Positions 48,434 through 62,000 of a stretch of 64,000 nt of DNA are shown piece after piece (the stretch's first letter is position 1; each line of letters starts with the position of its first letter). The stretch comes from Aquila chrysaetos chrysaetos. Taxonomy: Eukaryota; Chordata; Aves; Accipitriformes; Accipitridae. The position numbers and the translations under genes are program-made. Location: positions 5,961,276-6,025,275 of the forward strand of contig NC_044008.1 of the NCBI RefSeq assembly GCF_900496995.4. Reading direction: 5' to 3'. The notes beneath the pieces are model-generated. The model saw only the letters and a list, made by a program, of their open reading frames with translations, had not been told where the DNA came from and searched no databases.

Positions 48434-51400
48434 CTAAACTTAAATAATATCACATTTGGACCTTAAAAACCAGTGATTTACCATTCCCCAGGTGGTAACA
48501 TATGCAGCGGTGTTATCTTGTTGCAAAAGGCTGCAGAAATTAGGAAAAAAAATGCCAAGCCAAAATTATACTGGTTTTTTATCCCCCCTTCTCCTGGAAA
48601 CCAATAGAAACCAACAGTCCTGTTAATCCAATTGCTTTATTTTTTTGTTCTTTGCATCATGGTAATGTTTAGGAAGAACCTAAGAAGTGGTAGAAGTGGT
48701 GGAAGTATTCCAAGCGGTAGAAGTAGTCCAAACAGAAAGGCTGAAGAGACAACCACCTCAATACTTTCAGATGTTGGGCACCATCACTAAACAAATCACG
48801 TCAACTTGTGAATTTCTGATGAAGAAGTCCTGGTGAAGAACATGTGCTCAAACACTTTGTCAAATTGGGGCCACAGCCCTCAGATCTTTGAAGTGTTAAG
48901 ACCAGAAGAAGCATCCCGGTATGGAGCAGAAGGAGGTATGGCTGCGGAGGATATTAAAAACTGGGAAGGGCATTTTGATTTTTAAAGAGATGGTTTTGGT
49001 GGTACAGGTGGTGCCTTCAGTCCAAACACCTGGTATCTCTGAGCCTTCCCTTAATTAGTTAAGGAATTAATCTGTTGGGTGTTATTTGTTATTCAGTCTT
49101 TCTGCTGATGGAGAAACCTTTGTAATGAGTGTCATTTAGTGGGACTGTTATTTTACAAAGGTTGCTCCATCCTTTATGCTGAGGAAAGCCAAGACAAAGC
49201 CAAAGACCCTTCACTCCAAGCAGAGAATAACAAGATGCAGGATAATTGTGGGTCAGTTTATTCCACAGACTCATTCCACACCTCCTGCTTTCTCTTTGCC
49301 GGTATAAAAGCATTCCCTTGTACATTAGAGGTGATGTCATTATCTTCCACTCACAGTTAAAACAGTCTGCACCTGAGCTGTTGAGCTGGTCAAGGAATGA
49401 GGCCTGAGGAGCTGGACCCAAACACCAATTCTGTGGGAAGTCACTGCAGGGGAGAGAACATTCAATGCAACCTGAGCTCTTTATGGTCTCTTGGAAATAA
49501 TTTCTATGTTCTTTATCACTTAGCATTTCCAAGGCAAATTGGAAAATTACTACTAAGGAATTACTACTAAGGCTCAGCTCATGGCTTCCACAACAGATAA
49601 GTTTTCACAATAGCGATGGTGAATTGCTTTGGCTTCCTAGTTCCACGGGTCTTTGCCCTCTCTGCAAAAAGGATTTCTCTGTCCTCTTCATAGATTTTAC
49701 TCTTCCTCTTCTCATCTCCACGCTCTAACGTTTCCCTCAATTATTTCCCCCCCCCTCAAAATGAAATTCTTGCATCTAACCGTTCTTTTCCAGGGTCTGA
49801 AAGAGTCATCACCAGAGAAGGTGATGGTTGCTTCTGACTCCCTTCAGAGTTGAAGACTCCATCTATTTTTTCAATACTATCTTCCAGCCTTGAAGCATTT
49901 ATTTGCATCTTGAATTAGCAATTTCTCATCAATCCTTCTGAAGTCTCTTTTCTACTTCCTACATGCTCATACTGTGTTGCTGGCTTTAAGAGGATGTTAC
50001 AAAGTACTACAGTAACAATCGTAGTAAGAGTCTTACATTTTTTGGTGAGGTTAAGATGAGTCCTCAGAGCTATCCCATCTCACACCTTTCCTTTTTCTCC
50101 CATTGCATCTCTTATTTACACATTTTTGCCCCTTCTGTGCAAATTAGTATAATGTTTTCCTGCAAATGTGTCTCTTTCCTGATATCATTTCTGGCGTTCC
50201 TTTACCCTTTTTCATCTCGGCTATTGTGCTCAGTGTTTATATGCACCCATCTGGAGAGCTGGTTAGGAAGCATGGGCCAAAGTGCCGGAGGTAGAAAGAC
50301 AACCCTGCCAGTTCTCATTGGCATGAAAGATTTGCACTACTCTCGTCCATGTCTCATGATGTCCAGTCAAAATCAACACCAGAACAAGGATCTCGGGCCA
50401 AACTCCGGCTAAAAAGAAGCAAAGGTAATATGAAGATGATGCACATCAAAGGATATGACTTCTTGACATATCTATCAGTATCCAAATTATTTGTTTCAGA
50501 TCATTACCATTGTCTGCTATTTAAAATCCTTTTGCAATCCTGGATGTCAGTTGCCTTGGCAGCAGAACATGTTATCCCAACACATAGCTGGCTATTAAAC
50601 TGCGTGCATCTTACCAACCTCTGACTGAATACAGAATGTGCCATCAAAAAGAATGAAATCCCATGATCTGAGGAAACAAAACAGAACAGAAGCTCTCCAT
50701 TTTACTACAAGGAAAAGAGGAAGAGTTACCTGTTTGTGGCAACCCAAACTTCAACTCAGTTCTTTCCTTGTGTCTGTATGTAGGGTTTGACTGAACTCTG
50801 CAAAATTCTTACCAAGACAAACATTAGAAGAGTTTGTGCCATTACTGTTTCTTATGATATTTAATTGGTAAAGTAATGTCGTTGTATTTTAAGGTAGGAT
50901 TGCAACAAGAAATGTCGTCTAAACAAAGGCATTAATTAAAGATCCCTGGAGAAAAGATACAAGTAACATTGTTTATACTCTCCCTTTTTGTTCCCCTGTC
51001 ACAAGGAACAAGAGAAAGGAAGGAGGCAGTCACTCTTTTTGAGCCAGAGAAGGAACGCATATCCCAGTTTAGCTTCTCTGAGTGACTTTGCAGCCATATG
51101 TAACATCAGAAAAAGGAAAACTGTGACTCCCATGATTTCAAAGGTGTGCCAGAATTGTACAGGATTGCTAACCAATCACTACCATAGTTTTCATGTTGAA
51201 AAAGGTTTGTTATTGTAAAGGAATATTTAATTATTATTTCTGTTCGGTTTTCTTATTTTTGCACTCACAGAGGGAAAGTCTGACTTTGAATACTCTGGCA
51301 CAAGGTAAGCATCCTGCTGCTTCCCTCATGGCCAATCATTCCTCAAGGCTAGGCTGCACTTTCCAAGCATCTTTCACCTAACAGATTGGGGGAAAGTGAG

Positions 51401-51900
51401 GTCATGAGCATCTGTAGCTGCAAGATCCTGGCTGTAAGGAAATAATGTTAATTGCCCAATTGCTGAGAGATTTCTCTCTTGACAAGTGAGTTTGGCAAAT
51501 GGTAAGATAGTGGATAAAGAGTCTGAAATACAGGGATCTCCACAAACCCACCTACCACCTGCAGCCCATCTGCTTAGCAACTGTGGGCACAGTGAACTAA
51601 ATGTTTAAAGTTGTATTTAACATATAGCTGAACAAAAGCAAACTCCTAGTGCTAACATACTAGTCCAAAGCCTCCAAATTTATTTAGGGTTGACATCACA
51701 GGTCACCCTGCCCATGACAATGCAACATGTTGCTGACTAACAGCACAGCACCAGAACATTTTGCTAAATATACAGAAGTTTAAGATTTTTTTTTCCTTTA
51801 AGAGATGGATTTCTGCTGTGAAATTTTCTTCCCCATGAGATAATAAAACCCCAGTGTACTAGTTTTGGTTGGACATTGTCATAGTTCATTACTTCTCTGA

Positions 51901-51905
51901 CTTTC
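51901..51905. repeat. Left target-site duplication CTTTC
   Basis: This pentamer directly precedes the LTR. It matches 53053-53057 (CTTTG) at four of five bases, consistent with one substitution since insertion. Confidence 0.6.
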
Positions 51906-52091
51906 TGTGGTGGGTTGACCCTGGCTGGATACCAGGTGCCCACCAGAGCCGCTCTATCACTCCCCTCCTCAGCAGGACAGGGGCGAGAAAATATAATGAA
52001 AGCCTCATGGCTCGAGATAAGGACAGGGAGAGATCATCCACCAATTACTATCATGGGCGAAACAGACTTGACTTGGGGAAAATTAACTTAA

Positions 52092-52097
52092 TTTATT
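52092..52097 (-). terminator. Putative polyadenylation signal of the LTR
   Basis: TTTATT on the + strand reads AATAAA on the minus strand, about 190 bases before the minus-strand 3' end of the LTR. Another AATAAA lies on the + strand near 52126, so orientation rests on this signal together with the TATA-like box and family knowledge. Confidence 0.45.
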
Positions 52098-52315
52098 ACC
52101 AATCCAATCAGAGTAGGGTAATGAGAAATAAACCCAAATCTTAAAACACCTTCCCCCTACCCCTCCCTCCTTCCCAGGCTCAACTCTACTCCCGATTTTC
52201 TCTCCCTCCTCCCCCAACCAGCGCAGGGGGTTGGGGAATGGGGGTTGGGGTCAGTTCATCACACGTTGTCTCTGCCGCTCCGTCCTCCTCAGGGGCAGGA
52301 CTCCTCACTCTTACC

Positions 52316-52755
52316 CTGCTCCAACGTGGGGTCCCTCCCACGGGAGACAGTCCTTCACGAACTTCTCCAACGCGAGTGCTTCCCACTGGCTGCAGTTCTT
52401 CACGACCTGCTCCAGCGTGGGTCCCTTCCCCGGGCTGCAGTCCTTCAGGCACAGACTGCTCCAGCGTGGGTCCCCCGCGGGGTCACAAGTCCTGCCAGCA
52501 AACCTGCTCCAGCCTGGGCTCCTCTCTCCACGGGGTCACAGGTCCTGCCAGGAGCCTGCTCCAGCGCGGGCTTCCCACGGGGTCACAGCCTCCTTCGGGC
52601 ATCCCCCTGCTCCGGCGTGGGGTCCTCTGTCCCCGGGCTGCAGGTGGAGATCTGCTCCCCCGTGGACCTCCCTGGGCTGCAGGGGGACAGCCTGCCTCAC
52701 CGTGGTCTTCCCCACGGGCTGCAGGGGAATCTCTGCTCCGGCGCCTGGAGCATCT
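52316..52755. repeat. GC-rich minisatellite inside the LTR
   Basis: Roughly nine or ten diverged units of 40-52 bases each start with CTGCTCCAGCGTGGG or a variant and continue with CCACGGG or CCCGGGCTGCAG. The array is part of the LTR family as I know it. Because it is GC-rich, open frames of 200-250 codons occur in all three + strand frames. These have proline/serine-rich, repeat-derived content and are not genes. Confidence 0.85.
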
Positions 52756-53052
52756 CCTCCTCCTCCTTCTTCACCGACCTGGGGGTCTGCAGGGCTGGTG
52801 CTCTCACATGTTCTCACTCCTCTGTCCGGCTGCAGTTTCTGTTCCGTGGCAACTTTCCCCCCTTCTTAAATCCATTCTCCCAGAGGCACTACCACCGTCA
52901 CTGATGGGCTTGGCCTTGGCCAGCGGCGGGTCCGTCTTGGAGCCGGCTGGCATTGGCTCTGTCGGACATGGGGGAAGCTTCTAGCAGCTTCTCACAGAAG
53001 CCACCCCTGTAGCCCCCCCGCTACCAAAACCTTGCCATGCCAACCCAATACA

Positions 53053-53057
53053 CTTTG
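53053..53057. repeat. Right target-site duplication CTTTG
   Basis: Follows the terminal CA of the LTR and matches the left pentamer at four of five bases. Confidence 0.6.
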
Positions 53058-53228
53058 TTTTCCTTCCATATTTTTCTCCAGCCCTTGCAGACCACAATTC
53101 CATGAGGTGTCACTTGACCATTTGAAGCCATTTGAATGAATGTCACCTGAGAGTGCAAACATTTTGAAATAGATGGAGATTAATTACATGGAATTATGAG
53201 GAGGTAGATGAGAAACTAATGGAAAGTC

Positions 53229-53409
53229 AACAGACCCGGGTTTGACCTCCATTCTGTCAAAATAAAACAAACCGTGCTGGATGATCTCAGACAAATCTAT
53301 TTAAGTCTTTGTTCTTTCTTTGTTGGCTTTGTCAGCTTTGTCCTTTCAAATACAATGCTCTCTGGGACAAGGATTGTTTTTTCCCATGTCTGTACAGTGT
53401 CTAATACAA
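53229..53409 (+). mobile_element. MIR-type ancient amniote SINE relic
   Basis: CAGACCCGGGTTTGACCTCC, then GATGATCTCAGACAAATC with TATTTAAGTCTTTG, then CTGGGACAAGGATTG and TGTCTGTACAGTGTCTAATA, follow the order of MIR-type elements shared by birds and reptiles (CAGACCTGGGTTC…GACCTTGGGCAAGTCACTTAA…GGGACAGGGACTG…TGTACAGCGCCTAGCA). It is diverged but consistent over 180 bases. The 60-codon frame inside is not a gene. Confidence 0.65.
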
Positions 53410-56400
53410 GAAGTTTCAGCCTTGGTGGAAATCTTCAAGTGGAATCGCAAGAATAGTAATTATGGAGTCTTTGTATCCAGTGTCACAAGCCCTTAATGAG
53501 TTAATAGAGAAGTGTCAGTATTAATATTGAAGGAAGGACAACAGACACAGCCAAGAGGGGGAAAAAAACCACCTTCAGTGCTTGAAAAATCCATAATAGA
53601 GAAAGAGTTTCTTGTGGAGTCTGTTTTATTTAGACAATAAGACATTTGTTCAAATTACAATAGACATTCAAACACTTCTTATTAGAAACTTTAAAATACT
53701 GAAGGAAGCTTTTCTTTTTTCCATTGAAGTCTACAAGAAAGAGAGAAAGGTTCTTGCTTTCTTATTGCCCTGAGAAAGAGTTTTCTACCAGCGAGTGAAA
53801 CATTTGCTAAATATAAGGTTTTATTTTTTATATCAAAGTCTTTTGACCATACCCATTGTTTATAAACATGTTCCAGTTTCTTCAGTGTCCTTCCCTTTTT
53901 CTAAAAAGCCGCAGTTACTCAGCTAACTGAGTAAGCTAACAATGGGGCTCTGAGCACTGCAGTGTACCAAATGCATTGTACTGAATATCTGTGTGTATTT
54001 GAGAATGATGAAAATGATAGAACCTAAGTTTGTACTGCTGAAAGAAAAGCATACAATTGTGCAACTCTATTGATACAGAAATGTTCTTTGGGTAAGCCTG
54101 ATGATGGTGAATGAACGTGTTTACATATCTTAATTTCTTTGAAGCAGAATGTTTACCATTTTAGCTCCTCACTGTGAATAGAGAGCAGGGTTTACGTGGT
54201 CACTGAAAGCAACAAAGGATTTCAATGAGTTTGTAGCATAATTTCCCTGAGTTTTCAGGATAGTGCAGCAGTAGGAAAATAGCACATCCAATAAGCTGCT
54301 TTTTGTGAGAAAGCTGGAGTTAGGAAGACATGGACTAAGAGAAAGATCCTGCAAATGCTTATACTTGTAAGTAGTTCTAATGCTTTCATGGTTTAGGGCC
54401 ATAAGCACATAAACCTGAAATGTTTGAAAAGTCCAATTCAATTCACTTGGACCACTTAGTGTGTTTCAATTGGACACATGCTTGGTATTCTGGTGGGCTA
54501 GCATGCCCAATCCGATACTTACAGGGGAAAATGAGGAATGCATTAGATCATCATGAAAAGAAGCAATTTCCAGGACAAAGGGATTAGACTGGAGGAAATT
54601 CCTACTCTTGTGGATAAAAACTAACTTGCAACATTTGTCTTTAAAAGTTTCAAAATGGGTAATAGTTTCAGCAGCAAATCATGTGAGCATGAGTTTATTA
54701 CAATTTTAAAATACTGGGAAAAAGTAGGGTAGTGCCCTCTTCCCCGAGTGATTCCACTGACGTTCACACGAATACAAACAGGCCACGAATAACTCTACTG
54801 AACATACTCTGCTTCCCCCAACACCCTCTCCCCCTCCCTGGTACCTTTCTGCTCACCTGAGAATATCACAGCAGAAATATTTTTGGAGAGCCACTTCTGA
54901 AGGCGTATCCATGTCATTTACACACCCCACATTCTAAATCTGAGTGCATACCTGATGCTACTACACCTGCCCTCCTCCTGTTATTGAAACTAAATAATGC
55001 CATGTGGTTTATCTGGTGATATTAGTCACATTTCAGAACAAAGTGGGGCAACTCTTGCAGCACCAACCTAGAAGGGTAAAATAGATGTTTTGGCAGGATG
55101 ACGGTGTCCAGATCTCATAGAACACAGTCTACTTTCCAGAGCTGTCTGGCCTAGGAGGTACCTAAATAAAGTAGTGTCTACATTATAGAGTTTCCAGACT
55201 GTGAAGATATCTGAAATAAGAGAATGGTTTCTTCAAGCTGTTCCACAAGCCTGTCATAAAGCATTTCATATTATTTGCTTTCACCAGGATTCCTGGCTCT
55301 AACTTTGCCAAACCACAACATCCTTGGCATACCAAGAAGTATGCGCATGGGTTTGGTTCCTTATTGACTGAACTACATTCAACAGAGGGCCAGAACTGGG
55401 AATACACACAAAGCATTGTATCTCCTGGGTGTTTACGTAGTCCTAGAGCCAGGTGGGAACTCCTGCAGGTTTTTGGGGAAGCTCCTCAGTTGCCCCAATC
55501 TCCTCTGCTGTCTAACTAGCTCCTCTGGGCAGAGTGCTCTGATGGGGAGAAAACCCCATGGGGTGGGTGGTAATAGGGCTTGCCAAGACACAGGGCTGAA
55601 GTTGCAGACTTGGGTCTTCTCTAGCAGTAAATGGAAATAGGAATGTTATTTGCCCTTTCTCCCTGCCCCATATCTTCATGGTTTTGGCTTCAGAGGGTCC
55701 CTGATGCATCTCTGTAAGAAGAAAGATTCACTCAGTTCTTAAGATTCATAGCTTCAGGATAATCTTTTAGTGGTATTTTCTGGAAAAAAAAAGAGCACAC
55801 ACCCTTGAAATGTCAATCCTGCTTGACACAGTTAAGTATCCCATGTCAGTGCAACTTCCTAAAGCCACTATAATACAGCAAAACATTAGATTATAAGTCT
55901 TTGGTCCTGTTCCCTTATTCTGCTTCACAAAATTGGAGGACAAAGTCTAGTGGAGGTTTTGCTTTGTTTTTTGAAGATATTTTAATTATCTGTGACTGTC
56001 TGCGTTGCGTTTGGAAATAATTAGCTTCACATATTTGGCCTGTTCTCTGCAGACATCAGGTGCTAAGAAAAAAGTGCTAAGAAAAATCACAAAAGCTATT
56101 GGCTCTCTTGCATAGCAGCCGGCTGAACAGATAGAGGGTTGGGGTTTCTTTTTGGAAGTGGACAGGCCTTTGAAGTCAGCGAAAGAACTCTGCTGGTTTA
56201 GATTCAATTTTCAGTCAATTGCTGGTCAGATTAGCTGTAGGACTGCTAGTGTCTTACTGGTGATGAGCTAAAGCAATTAGATGCCTGAAGCTTGTCATCT
56301 CCTTGTTAACAGGCTTCTGGGTATGCCTGCAGCCCCCTTATTTGCAGAAGACGGTAATTCAAATGACATCTGTGAGTTATTTATAGGAAACCAGTGCTGG

Positions 56401-58979
56401 AGCTGTAACCCATATAAAATCAGCCACTATTTTAGTTCCCTGACTGAGACACATTCTCCAAGACTCCTGTGCTTCGGGATGCTCCCGATTTCAAATGTAT
56501 GGTCAAGGCTGACCCACGTTTTTTGATTTTTATGTTTTGTCTAGCTGTACTCAGAAATCCTTCTACTCTTCTGTGTTTAACCTTTGTTGGAGGCTCAGTC
56601 CTGGACATGCTGGCTATAAGAAATTGGAAAGAGTGCAGAAATAAGCAGGGGTCAGCAGGCAGCCTCAGGACCCCGTTAGAGAGCTGCTGGCCAGCCCAGC
56701 AGAGCCAACGTTTCTCAGAGTACATTCATTCACAGAGCTCATAAAGAAAGCGCTCGGGTACCGGGAAGGAAATTCAGGAGCATATCTGCTCAGTCAGTTG
56801 CAGAGATGGAAATGCTGGGTAACAGCAACATTAACTGTGAGAAAGGAGCTGCATCTGCTCTGTCACTCAGAAGCAGACACATTTTCTCTGCTTGCTGGAT
56901 TCATCCACTGGTGTCATTATTCTGTGGATCGTGCCTGCTCCTTCCATCTCCGCAGCAGCACCAACTCGAACTTTCTTGCTTTCCCCCTGCAACGTACAGG
57001 AATCCATCACACCAGCTCAGCTCTGTCTAGTCCAATGTGACACCTTTTGGGTTAAGCCCACAGAATAAATACAGCGAATTTGCTTACTATTATTTATCAG
57101 GTTCTCTTTTCATAACTTTCCCTCATTCCCACTCCATTTCCCCTTCCCCCCTAAAAATTACCTGGAAAGAAGTAATCTTCTAATCACAGACAGATGTTGA
57201 AATTTGAGTCGAACAAACTTAATTAGTACGTAGAACTAAAAATTAAAATTGGGTCAGTCCCTAGCTCTTATTATGTATTAAAAGTATTATTTAAGAATAG
57301 GTGTAATTTACTTCAGAGCATAAAATTGATCAGATCAATGCATATCAAAATGGTGCATGAATGCTGAAATTATGGTAATTAATTAATCACCTAAATGTAT
57401 GTTTAAATTGATGCTTGACAGAGAAGAGCCAAGAAGTTCAAAATGAATCAGTAATCCACACAAAACGTACATCTATTTTAGAATCATTTCTGTAGAACTT
57501 TCATATTTCTTTACAAATACTAATAAAACAAGTATGTTTTGACTCTGGAAAATAACCTTACAAGCATATTGGGATCCATTTTTATTACCACTCAGTTATC
57601 TCTAGGATAAATGTGTTTCTGTTATGCACAGGAAGATGCCAGATTGACACATCCATTCAGGAGTGCCAAACCAAGTTCTTTCTGACTGCTATATTGCTTC
57701 CAGTGAGAGGTTCTGTCACCGGATCTTAATTAAGCCTGCTGTTGATAAAGCTCAAACCAGATTAAACACAACATATTTTTCATTGCTACAGTCATTCCTC
57801 AGTGACATTAGGAGTCAGAAGTAGAAACAGTTCCTTTAGGTAGAAACTACTTATATTTTGATTTTGCAAAGGATTTAGGCTGTCGTGATCACCTCTGAAC
57901 ACCTCAATTAACCATTGTTATCAATTTCTCATTTCTCATACTCGTGCAACTGAGAATTTTTATATTTATTTTATGTGTTCATATGTTTTTATGTATACAT
58001 ATTTGCTAGGGATCTAATCTCCTACTCTAATGGAGGTCTAACTAATACACTGGATGGAGTCTAGAAACTAACTTCACCCCAAAGCAGACATTTATAGTGA
58101 ATAGCTGAATAGCTTTTCAGTCTTCACTGACTGTATTATATATACGTCCAGGGACTGTAATGAGAGCTGAGACATCTAGCTCACATATAGAATTGTACAT
58201 CTCAGCACTTAAGTCAAAGCATCTCAGTGTGCATGTTGAATATCACTCCTGACTTTTCAGCTGTGCCATTTTTCCCAATTAGATGACAATATCAGTAATA
58301 TTTTATCTGTCATAAAACCTTAGTTTCTTGAATCTGAATTTGGCTTATATTTATGTAATTCTTTTCTCAGCTTGAGGGCTGAAAAACATGAACACACAAA
58401 TAATTCCTAGCTGAGCATGTGACAAGCACATGAGCATAAGTTAAAAAAATTCAGATATGATCAGAACCACCACCACCACCCCAAAAAAACCCAAACAAAC
58501 CAACCCCCAAATCCAGCAATTTTAAAACCAAAATGGCTAATTAGGAACTTCTTAACATTTGGACTGACAGTGTAGATAATTATTTGAGTTTTTGAGAAAC
58601 CGCTTCACCATCTTTCCACCTACTCATGCAATGTGTATGGAGGAAGACTGGTGAAGGAGCCATTGGCATCAGGCAGATACAGACTTTTAACCTCCCGCAC
58701 CAAAATTCCACTCCGTTAATTTATTTGAAAAGTCCCTATCACCATGTGTGCACTGCAGCAAACAAATGCCAATAATACATCACTGGTATGGTGATAATAC
58801 TAATATTTATGTTCTGGATGACGGACACTGATTTGGAAACTTAGGAGCCTTGGAATTGCCTTCCCAGCTCTCCTGCCAGACAACTGTGAACCCTGCAAAG
58901 GTCATTCTGTACACTAAAAACAGCTGTTTTCCCAGCTTCAAAAGACTTTCCTTTTTTTTGGAAGTCTTGTCTGCTTAAT
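53410..58979. other. Non-coding stretch, no gene seen
   Basis: Only short frames are present, the longest about 97 codons near 56432-56725, with no recognisable domains. The DNA is AT-rich with no clear repeats. A run of A/C (CCACCACCACC followed by A-rich sequence) lies near 58469-58507. Confidence 0.6.
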
Positions 58980-59075
58980 CTGTAAATTCTCCAGGGTGGA
59001 GACTGACTTGTTATGCACAGAAAGGGGTCCTGATCTCACAGGACCTCCATGTTTTGCCGTAATACAAATAACATT
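58980..59075 (+). mobile_element. Ancient amniote SINE/LINE 3'-end relic
   Basis: CTGTAAATTCTCCAGGGTGGAGACTG, GGGGTCCTGATCTCACAGG and CCGTAATACAAATAACATTAAT match the 3' part of an old amniote repeat (…GGGGCAGGGACTGT…GGGGTCCTGATCTCAGTTGGGG…GCTACCGTAATACAAATAATAAT). The order and spacing are kept. It is probably the same broad family as the relic at 53229. Confidence 0.65.
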
Positions 59076-62000
59076 AATCTCATACATATTTGCCCCTGTT
59101 TAACCTGGTTATGTGTATGGGCAAAGCATCTCATTTGGTGAGCACATTTTGAAAATGAGAGTTATTTTCTGAATTGCTTTCAGCTGATGGTTTAAATCCA
59201 TTTTATCATCACTTAATGATAAAAAGTGAGCTTCATTTACAAAACAGAAGTGTTTTGCAGTTGGACTAATGCATCTGGTGTATGAACATTCATTTCCAAA
59301 ATATTTATAGTTTACTCCAGTGGCACAACCTGGTGTGGTCAACATATTGTGGATCAACATATTGTCCACAGGACTGTAAAAATTCAAGAGATGCATAAAA
59401 AGGTTTTGACATAGTAATACTGACAACACCCAATATACCTTTTCAAAAGGCATTTCTACAGTTTAAAGTATACAATCCTGTTTCATGAAAAGTTAAACGT
59501 TTGATTTTGCTATAATGGTTCTCTTTGAGTTACTTGGCTCTGTCATATTAGTAAGACCTCATAAATCACTTGGATATAACTCAGAAACTCCCAAGTTGTA
59601 GTAGCAAAGACAAATGGTATATAAAACACTTCAAAGTGTCATGCAAAAGCAACTCCAGGCTTTCCGTGGGAACTTCCTTCCTTCATCTGACGTTAAGCCT
59701 TTGTGTAGACAGTGAGCGTCAGAGCACCGGCAGTGACTTGCCTCTGTTTTCAGCATCTGATCTCACTTCTCAAGCCAGCTCTGCTCACAACAGCCCAGAC
59801 AGAGTCAAAATTCAGGCTTCCTGTTCCAGATGCAGAAACAAATCCAAGATGTGATGAGCTTGGCACTCATGTGGTAGCGAAAAGCACTAGTTACTGCATT
59901 GAGTGTGAACAGAGATCTGAAAGGAAGGTGCATTTGGAGTCCAAATGTTGGAGCATATGATTAGGAGATGGGGATCCAAGGATGGAGATCTCCATAGAAA
60001 ATAGAACAAAGCTGACAAAAGCTGGAAGAGGAGCTATACAATCTCACATGTATGTTTTTGCCTGTGAGTTCATGAGCTCTCACATGGAACGGAACATAAT
60101 AGCTCCTCTGGAGTCATTTTTGTCATTTGGGCTGAGTTGTTTAGTAAAACCACACAAAAAAAATCCATACAAAAGCAAAGAGCTTGAAACCATCATTCAG
60201 GCACCATAGGGCCTAGACACTGCATAAATTATCTACTCATTATTTCTGAAAAATTTGCTGCTGCCCTCTTACCGGCTTATGCTCATTGTCTTCCAAAATA
60301 AGAAATATCCCTGACTGTTTAGCATAGAAAGAAAAAGACAGCATTAAAGCATAAGTGATGAAATAGCAGACAAAGTTGATGCCAGGGGCAGGCTGGTGTA
60401 AGTCTCCTCTATAATTATAAAATTATACAAAAGAGGACTTCCTAATTTGGAACTGATTATTTTTTGACTTCATAAAACTACAGGGATAATTCATTCATTG
60501 CCCTTTTCTGCTCCCTTTAATTAGGTATTTTCGACAAGTTCCTTCTTCAGCATCAAAGTTGTTATGAAGCAGGGGTAAGACAAGCTTTTTTTCTCTGAAT
60601 CATTTTAGATAATAATGGCAGGACATTGAAAACATTTCCTCAATGGGAGAAAACTTTCTGCATCTTCACAGTATGCCAACCTATATAAAACTGCTGCATA
60701 AAGGTAAAACAAAGTTAAAGCAAACTGAAATCCCTACATATTTCACTAGATGCAAGAGCAAAAAGTGACATAATACTTCTGGGTCATCCTAGTACCTTCA
60801 GCACAGCAGTGTCCTACAGGATCTCTGGCATGGTAGTATTGGTTGTCCTGAGCATAACTATTAGCTACCTTCCTCATCTTGACCAAATCTAGTCCCACAT
60901 CTTCTTCTTGTCATAATGGTGCCTTATCTGCCAGATTCTGGGAACTGGAGAGAGGGTAGTTGTTGGTAATTAACACAAAAGGAATATTGGGTTCAGAGAA
61001 ATAAGACTTACAAAAAATTAGCTATGGGTAGATCAGCTTGCTTCTTGATACTTTACCTGTCTATTCATTTTACAGTAAGTACACGCTAGATAAATTGCAT
61101 AAATAGGTCCTGGAGCAGAAACGGAGGGATCCTCACTCCAGGATGGAACCCCAAGAGATTCTGGCTCACCCCAGCTCTCTGCCTTTGAAAGTCTTGCACA
61201 CCTTTCTGCATTCTCTATAAATGTAGATGTCACCTCCTCCCCCTTTTCTGCCTCCTCCTCCTCCTGGCATTTTGCAGAAAAATGCTTATCATCAGCTCTG
61301 GTTTATGCTGAAGATGAGTGTTTTCATTGCGTTAGGCGCATTCTGATTGTGCTCATCACATTGGGCCCCTAAGGGGTGTGAGGTGGAGGAAAGCTTTGTT
61401 GAGGGGTCCTGGGCACACCTGGCAATCGTATGCTGAGCCCTGCCAAAGTAGTGGCAGCTTTGGGGACAGCACAGGGACTGCCAAGCATGGTGGGAATTAT
61501 TTAGTAAAAACATAGATGCCAGTGGATTTTCAAAGATCTAAATATTTATGGAGACTTATTTATTTATTCGCTGCAGATGACCTGAAAACCAAATGATCCA
61601 GTGAATGACTAAAAACTAATGATAGACCTGGGAGTCACACGTAGGTATCCAGAGCATCCCATTTAGTGCTTAATCATAAGTATTTTCACAGATCTAGTGG
61701 GGCTTAAGGTTTGCACTTGCATTGCCGAATTGCAAGTCTCCTCTTGCAAAAATGTGTGTGAGGAATCAGACTGTCTGATGCTCACGTAGAGGATGATGCT
61801 CATGTAGAGGGTGTGTCCTTTTTCTTTGGTGTTAATTTTCAGTTGTTTAATTCAGCCTACAGCAGACAGGAACACTTGGGTTCCCCGAGTAAAGGGAAAT
61901 TAGTCAAAATTCTAAAAATGGACAAAGTAATTGAAATACCTCCTTCCTGAACAAACAAATGAAGAACAATTTCATGAAAATATAAAGACTATAAGATACT

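Larger units (their letters stand above)
46993..51905. other. Non-coding stretch, no gene seen
   Basis: The longest frame is 147 codons on the minus strand (49089-49532). It has no recognisable domain and no related frame nearby, so I do not call it. The stretch also contains a CpG-dense spot at 47462-47500 and an ATTTT microsatellite at 48373. Confidence 0.6.
51906..53052 (-). mobile_element. Solo ERV LTR (ERVL-type), probably minus strand
   Basis: The + strand text begins TGTGGTGGGTTGACCCTGG and ends CCAACCCAATACA. These ends are imperfect inverted repeats with TG...CA termini, 1147 bp apart. I recognise it as a very common LTR of neoavian genomes, usually classed as ERVL-like. The minus strand carries AATAAA (complement of 52092-52097), and a weak TATA-like GATTTAAGAAG lies near 52862-52872 in the right order, so transcription would run right to left. 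A 5-bp near-duplication flanks it. No internal retroviral genes are adjacent, so it is a solo LTR. The interior is unusually GC-rich because of a minisatellite. Confidence 0.9.

Noticed and set aside
49089..49532. 147-codon minus-strand frame
   Set aside because: No recognisable domain, signal or splice context. A frame this long is expected by chance in 64 kb. Conservation data could reopen the question.
52231..52984. Three overlapping + strand frames of 212, 219 and 248 codons
   Set aside because: They lie inside the solo LTR and owe their length to the GC-rich minisatellite; all three frames are open at once and the content is repeat-derived.
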